NCBI GenBank assembly: GCA_000827265.1 | Contig: KN834766.1 | Span: 76,732 to 140,731, forward strand | Origin: Collybiopsis luxurians FD-317 M1 | Taxonomy: Eukaryota > Basidiomycota > Agaricomycetes > Agaricales > Omphalotaceae | Length of the DNA stretch: 64,000 nt | Reading direction: 5' to 3' | Shown here: piece by piece, positions 10,919-22,435 of the stretch | How the letters are laid out: each line of letters starts with the position of its first letter | Numbering within the stretch: position 1 is the stretch's first letter | Made by a program: the position numbers and the translations under genes | The notes under the pieces: model-generated | The model's input: only the letters and a program-made list of their open reading frames with translations | What the model was told of the DNA's origin: nothing | Databases searched by the model: none

Positions 10919-12543
10919 ATGTCGCAGTGGAACCTGCAGGAGGTTCAAATTCAAATGTATGGATTACTTACAGATCTTCTTCGAAGGCTTAGGTTTAACT
11001 TGTGTTCATAGAAATTGGGAACGCTACATTGGGCTAATTCAATTTGGTGCGTATGGAGCTTAAGCCGAGTCTAGTAAATCCTCTGTATATTAAATATCTG
11101 CATTTCTCAGTGATTTTGATATATGATTGGATCCTCACTTTGGACCAAGAAAACTCTTCTGGAAACACGACTGCAAGAACCTTCCAGCAATTCTCTTCTT
11201 TGTTAATCGATATTTGAATCTCCTGGGCAATATACCCATTTTTATTCTTTACTTCTGGCCTGAACCAGTGATCCCGGATAATGTGAGTCATGGGTTTGCT
11301 TGGAGACCTGTATTGTTGACTTGTGTAGCCATTATTAGGGTGAGCAATGCTTGTAATCTCATTACACACACACACACTAGACTACAATTGTCATTCACTT
11401 CATTAGAGGCCATCATGTAGGCATCTATATACAGATATTGATGGTCTTTTTAGAGATCACTATCAGCTGTATGATGACAGCTTTTTGCAAATGTTACTCC
11501 ACTGACATTCCTGGTTCTCAGCACTCTTTATCCTCCGGGTCACAGCTTTATATAGGGGAAGTAAAAAGATCAGGGTGTTCCTGCCAGGTGGTTTAGCTGT
11601 GAGCATGGTCGGCAATGCTGTGGTCAGTATTTTGCACTTTCAAATTTGAAGTCACTAGTAATCAAGTAGCTGCAGATACAGATAGTTTTATCAGATCCAG
11701 AGCCTCCACTTGCCATTGAGTCTCTGTCAGTTGCAAATCTTATGGGAAATGTACCAATTATTTCAAATTCACAGTAAGCTTCCTGATATGTCCAATTTTT
11801 GGAAATTTACTCAGCAATTATTTCATTAGAGGACACTGTGCATCTGACTGCTTACATTTTCCTGGGCAGCAATTTTTATTCTGTACAGATCAAGCCTATA
11901 TTTGCATTGGACTATTTATTTTTGATCTTACAGTTTTTTCTTTAACTGCTTGGAAGACAATTTATATGTTTAAAGGTAAATATATTCAAAGAGGATTAGG
12001 AGCAGTTATCATGCGGGATGGTGAGTAAATGACAAGGCTCCTTTACTGTATAGGTTACACTGTGTTAAATTAAAGGTCTGATTTACTTCGGAATTATTAT
12101 GGCTGTCACATTGACAAATGCCTTTGTTCTTGCAGTAGGTTGCTTTCTCCTTTATCAAAGTCCAGTGTGTGATGCAGTTTGTTTTCTCTCTAGTTTGGGC
12201 CAGTAAGATCTTTTGAAATAATCTAATTTGAGTATGTTGCACTTAATTGATTAAAATCAGGAAGTACTAAAGCAGATGCTGAATATTTTGATTACCATGT
12301 AAGTCTAAGCTCTGTAATCACACAACCTGAGTCAAATATAAAACATCTCTCTTTTGATATAGGCTGTCCAGCATATTGATGTCACACATGATGTTTAATT
12401 TGCAGGAAGATAAATACAGTGTGGAATATTCAACTTTATCACTAGTATCAGGGGTATTGTTTGCCCACCCATATGGAGGAAATGGAGCAGTATTGGAAGT
12501 TCAGAATTTGCCCCCATTACAATCTCAAAGTAGGATAATTTGA
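10919..12543 (+). pseudogene. DUF6533 membrane protein, copy A, frameshifted
   Basis: The stretch encodes pieces typical of DUF6533 proteins of agaricomycetes: a YDWILTxDQE motif, LFFVNRYLNPLG-like text, and a C-terminal SSILMSHMMFNLQED segment ending at TGA 12541-12543. Compared with copy B, four bases (GTTG) are missing after DQE near 11152. This shifts the frame in the most conserved part and brings in an early stop. The putative ATG at 10919 matches the copy B start. The family is a seven-helix membrane protein of unknown function. A pseudogene is the likely reading unless an alternative exon bypasses the lesion. Confidence 0.6.
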
Positions 12544-12990
12544 CTACTTCAAGTTACTAGACTAGAAATTTGAATTCCTTGGAAAATCAACATGTGCAAT
12601 TGCCTTGCCCTGACTGGTCATTGTAATATAAATTCAATCCTTTTGTTTTAACTGAAATGTAAAGCACTGTTACCAACATTATGGGAGTTAACTTACCAAT
12701 GTTGTGCAATAGTTGAAGCTAATGTTGGGATGGATCTGCCTCATAACTATACAGTACAGGTTACACTTACACCTTTATGGGTGCACACATGTGTACTTTA
12801 CTTTGTTGGTGATCCAAATGTATGGTTATCTTAGCAAACTCATTCAACTTGTCAGTTCATCTCATCATTTCTCTATTGCTACAATTAACTAACAGCAAGA
12901 GAGTTTCTACCCCAATGTTAGTTAACTGTGGAAATCCAGTCCCTGCATATATGGAAGAGTTCCACACCCATTACTATGGTTGGTGACTGA
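12544..12990 (+). other. 3' flank of the DUF6533 copy, end of copy A
   Basis: The stretch still matches copy B (42182-42648). No gene is recognised. Homology stops near 12990, where the transposon-derived sequence begins. Confidence 0.5.
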
Positions 12991-13294
12991 CCCACTCCCT
13001 GTCCTAACAAGACTCAAATTATCTATTGGTCTGGTGGTGTGTGTTACATCAATGGTATAGCTGAGCATAACCATCCAAAGCTTCTAACCCTTCATCTGAC
13101 ACCTTCTGAAAAGACAAAGCTTCAACAGCTTGTCTCTGGAAATCCAAAATCTGCTCCAGCTGCTCTTATCTCTGGCAACACTGTCAATGGTACTACTACT
13201 ACAGATATTTCTAATGTGCTTATTCACTCAGGAAGAGTGAGACATTACTGTTCTGCTATTGTAGGGAAAGACACATCAGGAAAAATGGTCTGAG

Positions 13295-14062
13295 CCTCAA
13301 ATTACCTAGGAGGCAACCTGGAGCAACCTGAGGGACCTGGGTAACCTAGGTGACCTGTGCAACCTGGGTGAACCTCAGGTAACTTAGGAAATGCCACTAT
13401 CCTGGGCAAACCTCAGGTATCCCAAGGATACCTGAGGAGTGATGTTGTAAATATTACCACATAAGGGAAAATTATATTGAATATATATACCTATGCTTTG
13501 ATCTATCCTAAATGCATGACAAGGACACCTTCTTAGTTGTAGATAACTCATAGAAACTGAAATTTGACATAAGTCACATGATGCAACTCTGTGAGCTGTC
13601 TACAATCAAAATAATTTTCATATGGTCAAAACAAGTATATCACAATTATACCATACTATATACACACTATATGTACATGTATAAGCTCTTTACTGTACTG
13701 AAATACTGTACTTGAGCATATTAGGTTAATACTAGTATATTGTAATACATTATGAAGTATAATACCTGACAAAAATGTACACCATATATACTATACATAT
13801 GTACAAGTTCAATACTACTACTACTACTATACAAGTACAATAGCTCACTATATACAGTAGAATAGAGTACAACAGTAATATATAAAGATATATTATTTTT
13901 ACTTATTAACCCTTTATGCAACCTGGGGTAACCTCAGGTAACCTGAGCCAACCTGAGACAACCTAGGACAACCTAGGGCACCCTAGGATATAGGGGTTGG
14001 ACTGTGGAAACCTAGGTAACCTAAGTACTTGAAGTGTCCTATGCTTCTTAGGTTTCTTGAGG
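13295..14062. mobile_element. Nested non-autonomous element with AACCTAGG/CCTGAGG subterminal repeats
   Basis: The 768-base stretch interrupts the transposase relic between its N-terminal and DDE parts. It starts with CCTCAAATTACCTAGG and ends with the imperfect inverse, rich in CCTAAG/TTGAGG. Both ends carry many variants of AACCTGAGG, ACCTAGG and ACCTGGG, and the centre is AT-rich (13440-13915). No coding capacity. No clear target duplication was found, so the borders are approximate. Confidence 0.6.
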
Positions 14063-15719
14063 TTGTTATAATTTAACCCCAAGCTCAAGCTATTTTTCCT
14101 GATGCACATCTAAAGCTGGAGATGACTTTATTGGATCCTTCATGGAATACCAGAGAGAAAATCCAGACTGGATCATTTCTGAGACCATGCTTAGTGGTGT
14201 GGCTGTAGTCTCCATGCAGACTCCCTTTACCTCTCAGCTTCATGATGAAGCACTTCATATTGCTGGACCACTCAATGGTATTGTTTCTGATGCAGCTCAT
14301 ACATGGTGGCATGAACACAGTTCTTTGTTGGTAGTCAGTTCAGTGTTTTTGCTCAGTTTTACAGAGCTGGGTCCCTGTTTTATTCAGCTACTCCAATGGT
14401 GCTACTGCATGGCATTTTAATCATTACTTTTTGGTTCTTTTTGAATCAATAGCAGGCATTGGTCAGGATCATGGCAAACAAGTGAAGATAAACTCTTCAC
14501 AAATGTAAGTAATTTGCTAATGTATTGACTGAAATTTCTGATTAATTGTATCTTAGATTGTTGATTTCAGTGAAGCTGAATGGCATGGGTTTATTGAAGC
14601 CTTTATTCAGTTTTGGCTTCAACATAATGACACCTGTACTGCAACAGAGCTTTGAACAAAAGCACTAACCCTTCTTTGTGGGTGCAGGCAGCATTTCTGG
14701 AGCAGTAAAATTTGTGTGAAGCGTATCACTGCTATTGTCCCTGTTGATGAATGCCAATACTTTGAAGAGCTTGTGAAATCTCTTCTCCATGCATTGCCTG
14801 AGCAATACACAGAAATTTCTTCCCATGTTAGAGATTCTTTTCCCAAGATCAGGTCATGGTTAGACTGGTGGTTACGAGGAGAGCATGCAAGTATTCTGTT
14901 TGAGTCTCAGTGAATGATGGATCCAATTGTTTGGGATTCACTTCCTGACAGTACAAATGCTGAAGAAGCCATGCACTTCAGTCTTTATGCTCAGCAAGGA
15001 AGAAATCATAACTTTCTTCCTGGCATTGCAGCCTTAAGAAAGGTGGCACATACATTTGAGAAAAAGTTTAATGCAGAACAAAGTGTGTATTCCTCATATA
15101 CCAATAGCCTCTATTGATTATTTTCAAAACTGGTCAACCAACTCACTGGGGTAAAATTGCTCTTCAAGCCTGAAATGAGTTAAAAAAAAAAGATTGGCAT
15201 AACAAAGCATTCTCATCTTGAGAAAAATCTTTGGGCCTGTGGCAAGCACTATGTGAATGATGGTTGACCCCTTGATGATCATCAACTTCTTCAGAAAAGC
15301 AAGCAAGAGTGAAAGAGGAGCCTGGTGTTGTTTTCAAATATTTCTCATCAAAGGAAATTGCACAGGCTGAGATCCAAAGTCTCATTAAGGTATTTGGAGA
15401 ACCATATTTGGAGGACACTTTTTGAACAATTCTTTAGATATTCATCAAATCAGGGAAATCCATCTGACAGCAAAGTCATGCTAATAATGCTAACTCACTG
15501 CCTGCTAAGTCTCCCACTCAACCTCTAAATCAACCTGTTGCTTCCAGCATCGATCCATCTCCTATCCCTGGCCCAACTTTGCAATCTCTTTCAAATCAAT
15601 TGACACTTAACACTGGTCAGGAAGATTCACTGGCATTGTACCCAAGCCAGAAAGTTTCTGATGACCTTCTGCACACTTTCTGGCTAGATAAAACTCAGAG
15701 AGCTGCAACATTAATTGTT

Positions 15720-16800
15720 TCTAGCTCAATTAAGGAGTTGCAAGGCTATAAATGGTTTTCAAACTCTTGTTGGATTGATGCCTCTTTAGAGGCTCTTTTT
15801 TGGAGCTCCAACTTTTGTTGGAAGGACTTGGAGTCACTCTGTGAAGGAAGTCCTGACCACAATTTTTTGCAGCCTACCAGGCTCTTCAGTCTTGACAGTT
15901 ATTGCTGGCAGGGAATCCAGCTGATGTATTGTCAATGCTTAGTGCTCAGTGCAATGCACTCCAGAAATATATTAAGAAGAATTGCTTTGGATTCAATGAC
16001 AACTTATATGATTTTGATACAGCAACAGTATGTTTAATATAAGCTCATATCAAGAGTGAATATTTTTTAATTCTCATTCTTTCCATCCCTTCTTGACATC
16101 TCAAAGTATCAAATGGTGTTCTGGTATTCCTGGAACCAGAATTTCAAATGCTGCCTCTATTTTTCATATCCAGCTTGTCCCTCCCCATCCAGGTCCCTCA
16201 TCCCTTGCAACAGCTGGTGCCCCACTTTCTACTTGGGAGGAATTTTAAGGGAAATTCCAGCAATGGATTCAAAGCCTTACTGATGTGAAAGCACCTGAAA
16301 GGCCTTTGGAATCATGCTGGAGAATGAATTCAGACATTCTCAGCTGTCAGGGACAACCAGTGGTCTCAGAAATTTGTACTTCTCTTCCCATTCTCTGGAT
16401 TGTTTCACAGCACACAGATCACAATGACAAGCCATGGGACTATCCATATGAACTCTTTCCAGTATCAGGAGCCAAAGCAAAGACACAGGGCTGCATTTAC
16501 AAGATGACAGCATGCATGTTCTTCAATGGAAACCATTACATTTCTTATTATATAGTCCCAACAGATACTCCAAAATAGCAAATTGCATCTTTCTTTTATG
16601 ATGGTGGAAATAATAATGGCATTGCAGTCAGAGAGCAGGGCTCCCTCAAGGAGTCACTCTATTCAGGCACTCATCCACCTCTTCCCCCTTCATACAAGCA
16701 ATATACAACCTGCACTGTAATTTATCACCTTGATGGTGGCACTGTGGCTTTGAAATGGTTCTGTCAACATCAGATCTCCTTGCTTGCCAAGCAACATGTT
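15720..16800 (+). other. Ubiquitin-hydrolase-like cysteine protease part of the transposon protein
   Basis: Two separated motifs give the call: a Cys box (WFSNSCWIDASLEAL, near 15760-15800) and a His box (FNGNHYISYYIVP, near 16525-16570). The latter is followed by YDGGNNNGIAVRE and then a THPPLPPSYKQY stretch. Agaricomycete transposon proteins often carry such a peptidase domain behind the transposase (family knowledge, recalled, not searched). Stops interrupt the frame at several points. Confidence 0.55.
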
Positions 16801-17420
16801 GACATCAGTGGACATGGGACTATTTTCTCTGACTTACTCCTGTTCAATTTGCAAATGAAGCATTTGTAAAAGTCCCACTAGAAGAATTTGTGTGGCTAGG
16901 AGCTTCTGCAATCCAGAAATTCCAGTCAATGACAATCCCTCCAATTGAGTATGAATGACATATTCAAACACCAGAGCTTAGCACAATTAAGAACCCAAAT
17001 AATCTCACTGATAACTCTGACTGATTCATATCACTCTTCTGAGTCATCCATTCTTCCTGGCCTCACCCTAACTGAGCTACTTGCATCCATGGACTCTCCC
17101 TCTCACAATGTTGAGTCTCCTGTTGCCCAACATAGTAGTGATAATAGCTGGAATTCATGGAGTGGTGATTGTCCTGAGTTGCACCAGGGACCTGCACACC
17201 AAGCTAGCATGTCAGAACTTAAGGTATTTATCATAGCTTGTCCTTTGACTTTTGAGGGTCCTTCTTTCAAGATGATGAATTGGTTGATATACCCATAGCA
17301 AACACAGAATCCAAAGAGAATGCTGGTGTAATGGAGAGCTTGGAAAATAATGATGGAGGACAACTTCGAAGGTCATCTAGAAAGCAAAAGCATGCCATAG
17401 AGCATAGAGATATTTAATAT

Positions 17421-17510
17421 TTGATTGCTATTTTAACCAACTGAAGTAATAAATAAACACACAATACTGCAGTACCCAAGCACTAATGAAGTTAGAATAC
17501 TTTCTGATTC
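17421..17510. other. Short linker between transposon parts
   Basis: No recognisable coding sequence. It joins the transposase/UCH relic to the nested CAGTGAC element. Confidence 0.4.
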
Positions 17511-18173
17511 ACAGTCACTGAGCAGTGATGGTGCAGTGACCTTTTTTTCATTTGCAGTGACAGTGCAGTGACCATTTTTCATTCTCAGTGACTTGTTTTT
17601 ATCATATTGAGAGAGCCAAGTTGAGGTTATAGTAAACCTGATGGCCCACAAGGAATAGGAAATGGGCATAAAATTGTTGCTCTATTCAGTTCTATTTGCC
17701 ATGTGTATAGAGATAATAATCAAATAAATAGGAGGAACATTGGACAGTACTTTAAGGATGTAATGCAGGGTGTAGTAAATGAGACACTGAGACCAAAAAA
17801 CTGGCATTGGCTCATTTTTCAAGACTTTAATTTTAATGCAGTGGGGGTGGCTCCAGATTCTGAGACTTAGGTCCAAATCTTTAATCTGGTAGTGGAAGTT
17901 GCAAATCTTATCAGCGCAGGACTCATGATGGTGGTTAGAATGAAAAATGTTGCATCAGAAGGCTGATAGTTGATTTATGTAATGGCTTGGCTTCTGATCT
18001 TGTTTGCAGCGCAACCATTCACATACTAGTCTTGAAGCATCAATAAACTTTATAACAGATGTCAATGTTGTTCATTGACTTCACAGTGACCCATAGCACT
18101 AAACAGTCACTGTTCAGTCACCTGCAGTGAACCCACAGTGACCTGCACTAACAGTGACTGCAGGGGTGACTGT
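17511..18173. mobile_element. Nested non-autonomous element with CAGTGACC subterminal repeats
   Basis: The 663-base stretch starts with ACAGTCAC and ends with its reverse complement GTGACTGT. Both ends are packed with variants of CAGTGACC and its complement: 17511-17600 on the left and 18080-18173 on the right. The centre is unique and non-coding. It lies inside the decayed large transposon. No convincing target-site duplication was seen. Confidence 0.6.
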
Positions 18174-18182
18174 TAATGTTCT

Positions 18183-19160
18183 ATGCCCCTTTTTTCTAAT
18201 GTTTCAAACTGTCAGCTTCAAGAACAAATGAAGCAGAAGGAAAATCAGATTGCTCATGCTCTTGCTGATGCCTCTGACCTTGAAATATATCATCTCTTTG
18301 GCCACAACCTATTCTGCAACAAATTATCTTTGATTGTATTACAGCATATTGTGATGCCATTCAATACTATGTACCTCTCAGCATTCATTTTTGCTGGAGA
18401 TCTGAAACTGGTTGAATTAGATTGGGTGGTTTGTAGAAGTAATGCTTTGGAAGGTTTCATCAGCCATGGAATTTGGCCTACTCTAAGAAAACTTTTATGG
18501 GCAGGAGAGGGTATCTGGCACTGTAGTTGGTCACTGTGACCCTTGCAACAATTACTATTTTCAACTGGCAGCTACTAGCAGTTTTGAGTACAATGATGTA
18601 TGGCATAGTTGGCAATGCCAGTATAATTGGTTGACAAAGAAACTTTGCATAGATGGTTCAATGTCAAGCAGCTATATGCATGTATATGTGATCTCAATAG
18701 ATGAACTATGACATAATCTTCTCCTGAAAGCACTAGAGTCAGGGATTGCCAGCTTGATGGCACTAAGGATTGATACTACACAGCCATTCAGCTCAGCACT
18801 GCAGGCTCAGGAGGAAGCTCTAGAGACCATGGAGCCTGATGCTGTTGATACTGACCAGCCTGCTCCTGAGTGTAGTAGTTGACCTCATGTCTGGCAGGAA
18901 GTCACTGCCATACCTCTCTCTACTCTTCTCACTCTGTATCCTAGCCCCAGTCTCTTGAAGCAGGCACCAGCTACTAAGCAAGGCAAAAAAACAGGCAGCC
19001 AGAAGAAGAGAGAAAAGTGGAGGGAAAAATGAGCAGAAAAGAGAGCCCAAGTTATGGAGGAAGAAGGGCACTCTCTAAAAACTCACATGCTCTGTCATAT
19101 TCAGAATGTCACCAATATTGTCATTACTCAGACCCCATTCTCACCAGGGAACAGCCACTG
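18183..19160 (+). pseudogene. Transposon-associated coding relic, unassigned
   Basis: A 118-codon open stretch at 18183-18539 and further broken frames lead into the dioxygenase-like relic. Near 18960-19060 there is a basic Lys/Arg-rich segment. This is probably the N-terminal part of the same transposon-borne oxygenase protein. I cannot name a domain in it. Confidence 0.35.
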
Positions 19161-20360
19161 GGTTGGGCTGTTTACACCTCCTCCTCCCAAGATTCTCTCT
19201 AGCCCTGATGTATACTGACTCTCTGGCCTGAGGCACATTCCTCATGATCAGTAAGCCTTCTTTTGCTCTCTATACTATAGAGTAAATCAAAAATTGTATG
19301 TACTCCAGAAGGATACCACCTCATGGGTATTTATGTGCTATCAGAGAGTGAGTGGTGGCTCCAGCTCTTAGACATTGCAGATGGTGTTTTGAGAAGCTCT
19401 ACCAGGATCTTAGGATTCCTTAGAGTGAGCTGGAGCATTGGCGTGGCACCTACATTTCTATTGGCACAGGATATGACCATGGGGGCAGTCAAGTACAGCC
19501 AGGTAACTATGTCAATAGCAGGCACAATACTGAGATATTGGAGCATGCCCTAGCTCACCCAGCAATTTAGGAGTTTGTATGTATGGTTGACAGTGAGTTT
19601 TCTCTCTGATCTTTGCTTTCTCATCTGCTCACTTCTTTGATAGAGGGCCTCTTAGTGCTATTCCCTAAGCACCATGCTATGTATTCTAGCCTTGATGAAA
19701 AAATTGTTGATGTCAACAACCCCTCCATCAAATGCAACTTCCAACACTGCTGCTATCCTGCCGCCCAGTTCAATCTCCATAACACTACAACAGCTGGGCA
19801 TGCTGACTACTGGAACTTCTTCTTCAGCATGTGTGACATTGTCAACTGCAGTCCATTCAACTGGAGACAAGGTGGCCAATTCATTGCATGGAGCCTAGGC
19901 CTTGTATTCAATTTTCCTCCTGGTGTTGCTTTGTATGTCCCATCCACCTGCATCATTCATGGTGACATTCCTATAGCTACTGGTGAATGTCACCACTCCA
20001 TGGAATTTTTTCTTCCTGCAGGCCTTGTCTGATGGTACCACAATGACTATCAATTGGACAAGGAGTTTAAGGAAAGAGCATCTCCAAAGCAGCTGCAATC
20101 ATGGCTAGACTATTGTGCTAGTTTATGGAAAGTGGGTTTAGAGATGTTACACTAACAAAATTCCGTAATGTACTTTTGAGTACATTGCTCTTCCTGAAGA
20201 CCCTCAACAATGTCTACACAATGCCATCTCAGGTTCATATTACAGTTGACCATCCCATGTATTGGGTTCTATCTACCTGCATACTGCTCTGCATGTGTCC
20301 CATCTTGACTGCAGACTCTGTTCAACAGGGCATTGTAGCCTCCTCTGCCAGACCCTGAGG
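19161..20360 (+). pseudogene. 2OG-Fe(II) dioxygenase relic, TET/JBP-like
   Basis: The open stretch 19613-20032 contains an HxD motif (HADYWN; His codon 19799-19801, Asp codon 19805-19807). It is followed by GGQFIAWSLGLVFNFPPG, a double-stranded beta-helix core, and a distal His (CIIHGD, His codon 19958-19960). That is the order of iron ligands in 2-oxoglutarate/Fe(II) dioxygenases. Similar agaricomycete proteins carry Arg then SFTQYTAGGL at the end; here that position reads HHSMEFFLPAGL, so the 2OG-binding Arg seems lost. TET/JBP-type enzymes oxidise 5-methylcytosine or thymine, and fungal expansions of them travel with transposons (established knowledge). Upstream parts are broken by stops. 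This copy is dead. Confidence 0.55.
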
Positions 20361-20456
20361 AGCTCAACCCATAGTAATCCCCTCTGTTGTACAGCTACTT
20401 ATTCCTCTATACACTTAAAATACATCTTACCATATCATTTGGCTTGGGTCTAACAG
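20361..20456. other. Junction between the transposon relic and unit A
   Basis: Transposon-like sequence fades here. Similarity to unit B begins at about 20457 (GATGAGCAATTC..TTTCTTGAGATTC). Confidence 0.4.
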
Positions 20457-21768
20457 ATGAGCAATTCCATCATCATTTCTTGAGATTCAAATGTGATTTG
20501 GAGTTTGGCATTGTACAAAGAATTTCGGTTTATTGATATTGATATCTTGGGAAGTGATATATTCTGAGAAAGGCATATCAGGTGAAGTGGTGAAGATGAC
20601 TTTGGGTTGGGATTCCTAGATATTTAAGAGTGTGTTCAGCAGAAGATTTAAAACAGATATAGTTTGGAAATACCCACCTTGCAAAAAGTACAGTCATCCT
20701 TTTTATACAATGTCCTAAGCCTCAACACACAAACATGGCATGTTCAGTGATTACATGCAGAAAGCAAGTAGTATTTCACCAGCTCTGTGCAGATCCATCT
20801 ACACTCAACACATCTGCTGTCTCAGTGTGTTAGGCCCCAAATCACTACCAATTCTACCTCTCTTTCTTCCATACCTTCTCTCCATCCCTTCTTAACCACC
20901 ATCAGGCTCGATACTCCTCAACACTGCAACACCACACACCTTCCCATAAATCTACGCATTCCTGACTGTTACAAAACATAATTATGAAATACTGACTGAT
21001 CCATATAAAGCCCAGGAGTGAACCCAAATGACTCATGTTGGAATCACCATAACTTTTGCCTACTTCTCTCGCTGCTTTCTCCTTCAGCTTCTTACTCTGT
21101 AATCTCCTTTCGTACATCTCAATACAATTATTTGTTCTACTTAGTGTCATTCAGACCTCCAGCGATCTCCAACTTGATACTTTTGAACTCACGCAGCTCC
21201 AAACTCACAACAACAACTTCATCACTGCTTGCCTCTCTTGTGCACTAATAACCACCACCTATCAGGGGTTAACTATTTTTATTCAGTCACTCTTGCATCT
21301 AGTCCATGCATTTCTTACTTCTGAACACAGTTGTCAAGTCCTTCACAGCTACCATACATATGCAGGCCCCTGTGGATCTCTGCTATTAGGTTGCTAAAGT
21401 GAAACTCAACATAATCACCTCTACAACCTACACTATCTGACTCTTCTCAAAATCTAGTTCTGGTCCTAACACAGTGACTTCTTCAATGCTATCTGCACCA
21501 ATAGCAGTGGGGAGTTGAACATCAGGAACAGAAGCAAAAGGGATTCCTTCCTCATTGGCAGGGGTTTCAGTTACCCAATTTCCTTGTCCTCCTTGTCCCC
21601 CTTGACTTCCTCTACCTTTCCCTCTATTACCCTCCCTTGCCCTCCCCTCCCGCTACTCCATCCACCTGACTGATTCTGCTGCTGCCAATTACTTGTAGTC
21701 ATATTCATATTTGTTCCAGGTTGAGATTGACTTTGAGCAGCAGTTTGCTGAACAGTAGCTGTTGCCAT
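20457..21768 (-). pseudogene. Hel2/ZNF598-like RING N-terminal fragment, unit A
   Basis: From ATG at 21766-21768 the minus strand encodes MATATVQQTAAQ and a Gln/Gly-rich low-complexity leader. After the solo LTR it continues with VKYYLLSACNH, a stop codon, TCHVCVLRLRTLYKKDDCTFCK. The C-x2-C, C-x-H, C-x2-C, C-x2-C order and the LYKKDDCTFCK ending are those of the Hel2/ZNF598 RING, an E3 ligase that ubiquitinates collided ribosomes. Only the first part of the protein is present. The in-frame stop inside the RING and the inserted LTR make this copy non-functional. Confidence 0.7.
20828..21471. mobile_element. Solo LTR (644 bp) with 5-bp target duplication
   Basis: The element begins TGTTAGG and ends CCTAACA and is flanked on both sides by CAGTG (20823-20827 and 21472-21476). 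Unit B has no insert at the matching place near 31610-31620. A CATATAAAGCC box near 21002 could be the LTR promoter. There is no internal retrotransposon region, so this is a recombination product. The paralogous empty site makes the borders reliable. Confidence 0.85.
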
Positions 21769-21899
21769 TTCAAGAGAACCTTTGATAAACAAAAAAGTAG
21801 GATAAAGTTATGTAGATAAGTGGACAGAGACTGAATACAAGGAACAAATTTAAACAAGAAATTTTGTGTCAATGAGCATCTGGTACATGACTAAATTTC

Positions 21900-22085
21900 T
21901 CACCTTGGCTCTCAATTACCATTCTTGGAAGGCATCAGCTCAGCAACCCAGACTCCCCCACCTCTATCTGGAATAGGTTGAATTCTGGCCCAGGACAGTG
22001 TGTGTCCATGGCCTCAGCATTTTTCTCTTCAACAAGCCTTTCCACCCAATTTTTTTGTGCTCTTAAATTGAAGGCCAACTCCATT
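21900..22085 (-). pseudogene. Small exon-like ORF upstream of the Hel2 fragment, unit A
   Basis: It reads MELAFNLRAQKNWVERLVEE and then breaks. The unit B counterpart (32011-32250) is longer. Its identity is unknown; the start looks like a short coiled-coil segment. Confidence 0.35.
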
Positions 22086-22435
22086 CTTACAAGTCAGAGT
22101 CAACTGTCAAGTACTGGCAAGTTTTCCATTTTTGAAACTACATGCATACTGTATACAGGTAAGGAGTCAGTCTGGTATCAACTCAAATACATCAATAGCA
22201 ATTATACTGTGCATAACAACATAGTGATAAATTTGAGCTCCCAGAACATAAAGTACCAGCACTGCGACATACTTTGAAAGGTACAAGATTCTCTTGTAAT
22301 CACAGCTCCTGCCCTCCAGATTCAGCAACACAATACTTCTGGGGTAAATGACTCAGCCAAGAAGAAGTGAGAACAGCATTGCCTTGTTGATCCTGATCAA
22401 CTTGTAAGTGAGGGGGTGATAAAAGTCAGGGTATT

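Larger units (their letters stand above)
4238..12990 (+). repeat. Segmental duplication, copy A
   Basis: This block is nearly collinear with 35043-42648 in the same orientation. It starts with CTTAAG..CTGAAGTAC..CCAGTGGAGTAGTC and ends in GGTTGG..ACTGACCCA. Compared with copy B it holds an extra stretch of about 557 bases (4475-5031, the last metacaspase exon) and an extra 658 bases (8909-9566). These two together roughly explain the length difference (about 8.75 versus 7.6 kb). Identity looks high, but I could not compute it. Confidence 0.85.
12990..17420 (+). pseudogene. Decayed DDE-type transposase fused to a ubiquitin-hydrolase-like domain
   Basis: Pieces of one long agaricomycete transposon protein can be followed through several stops and frameshifts. 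An N-terminal part near 13030-13290 has EHNHPKLLTLHLTPSEK. A DDE-like core at about 14100-15120 includes SDAAHTWWHEHSS, the RSWLDWWLRGEHAS segment and DSLPDSTNAEEAMHF. A cysteine-protease-like part follows, with NSCWIDASLEALFW near 15770 and GNHYISYY near 16531, the Cys and His positions expected of a UCH/USP-like fold. The frame is split by the nested element at 13295-14062. The transposase family (Mutator-like versus KDZ-like) is not settled by eye. It is inactive as it stands. Confidence 0.7.

Noticed and set aside
21056..21397. 113-codon open frame
   Set aside because: It lies wholly inside the solo LTR, which is not coding.
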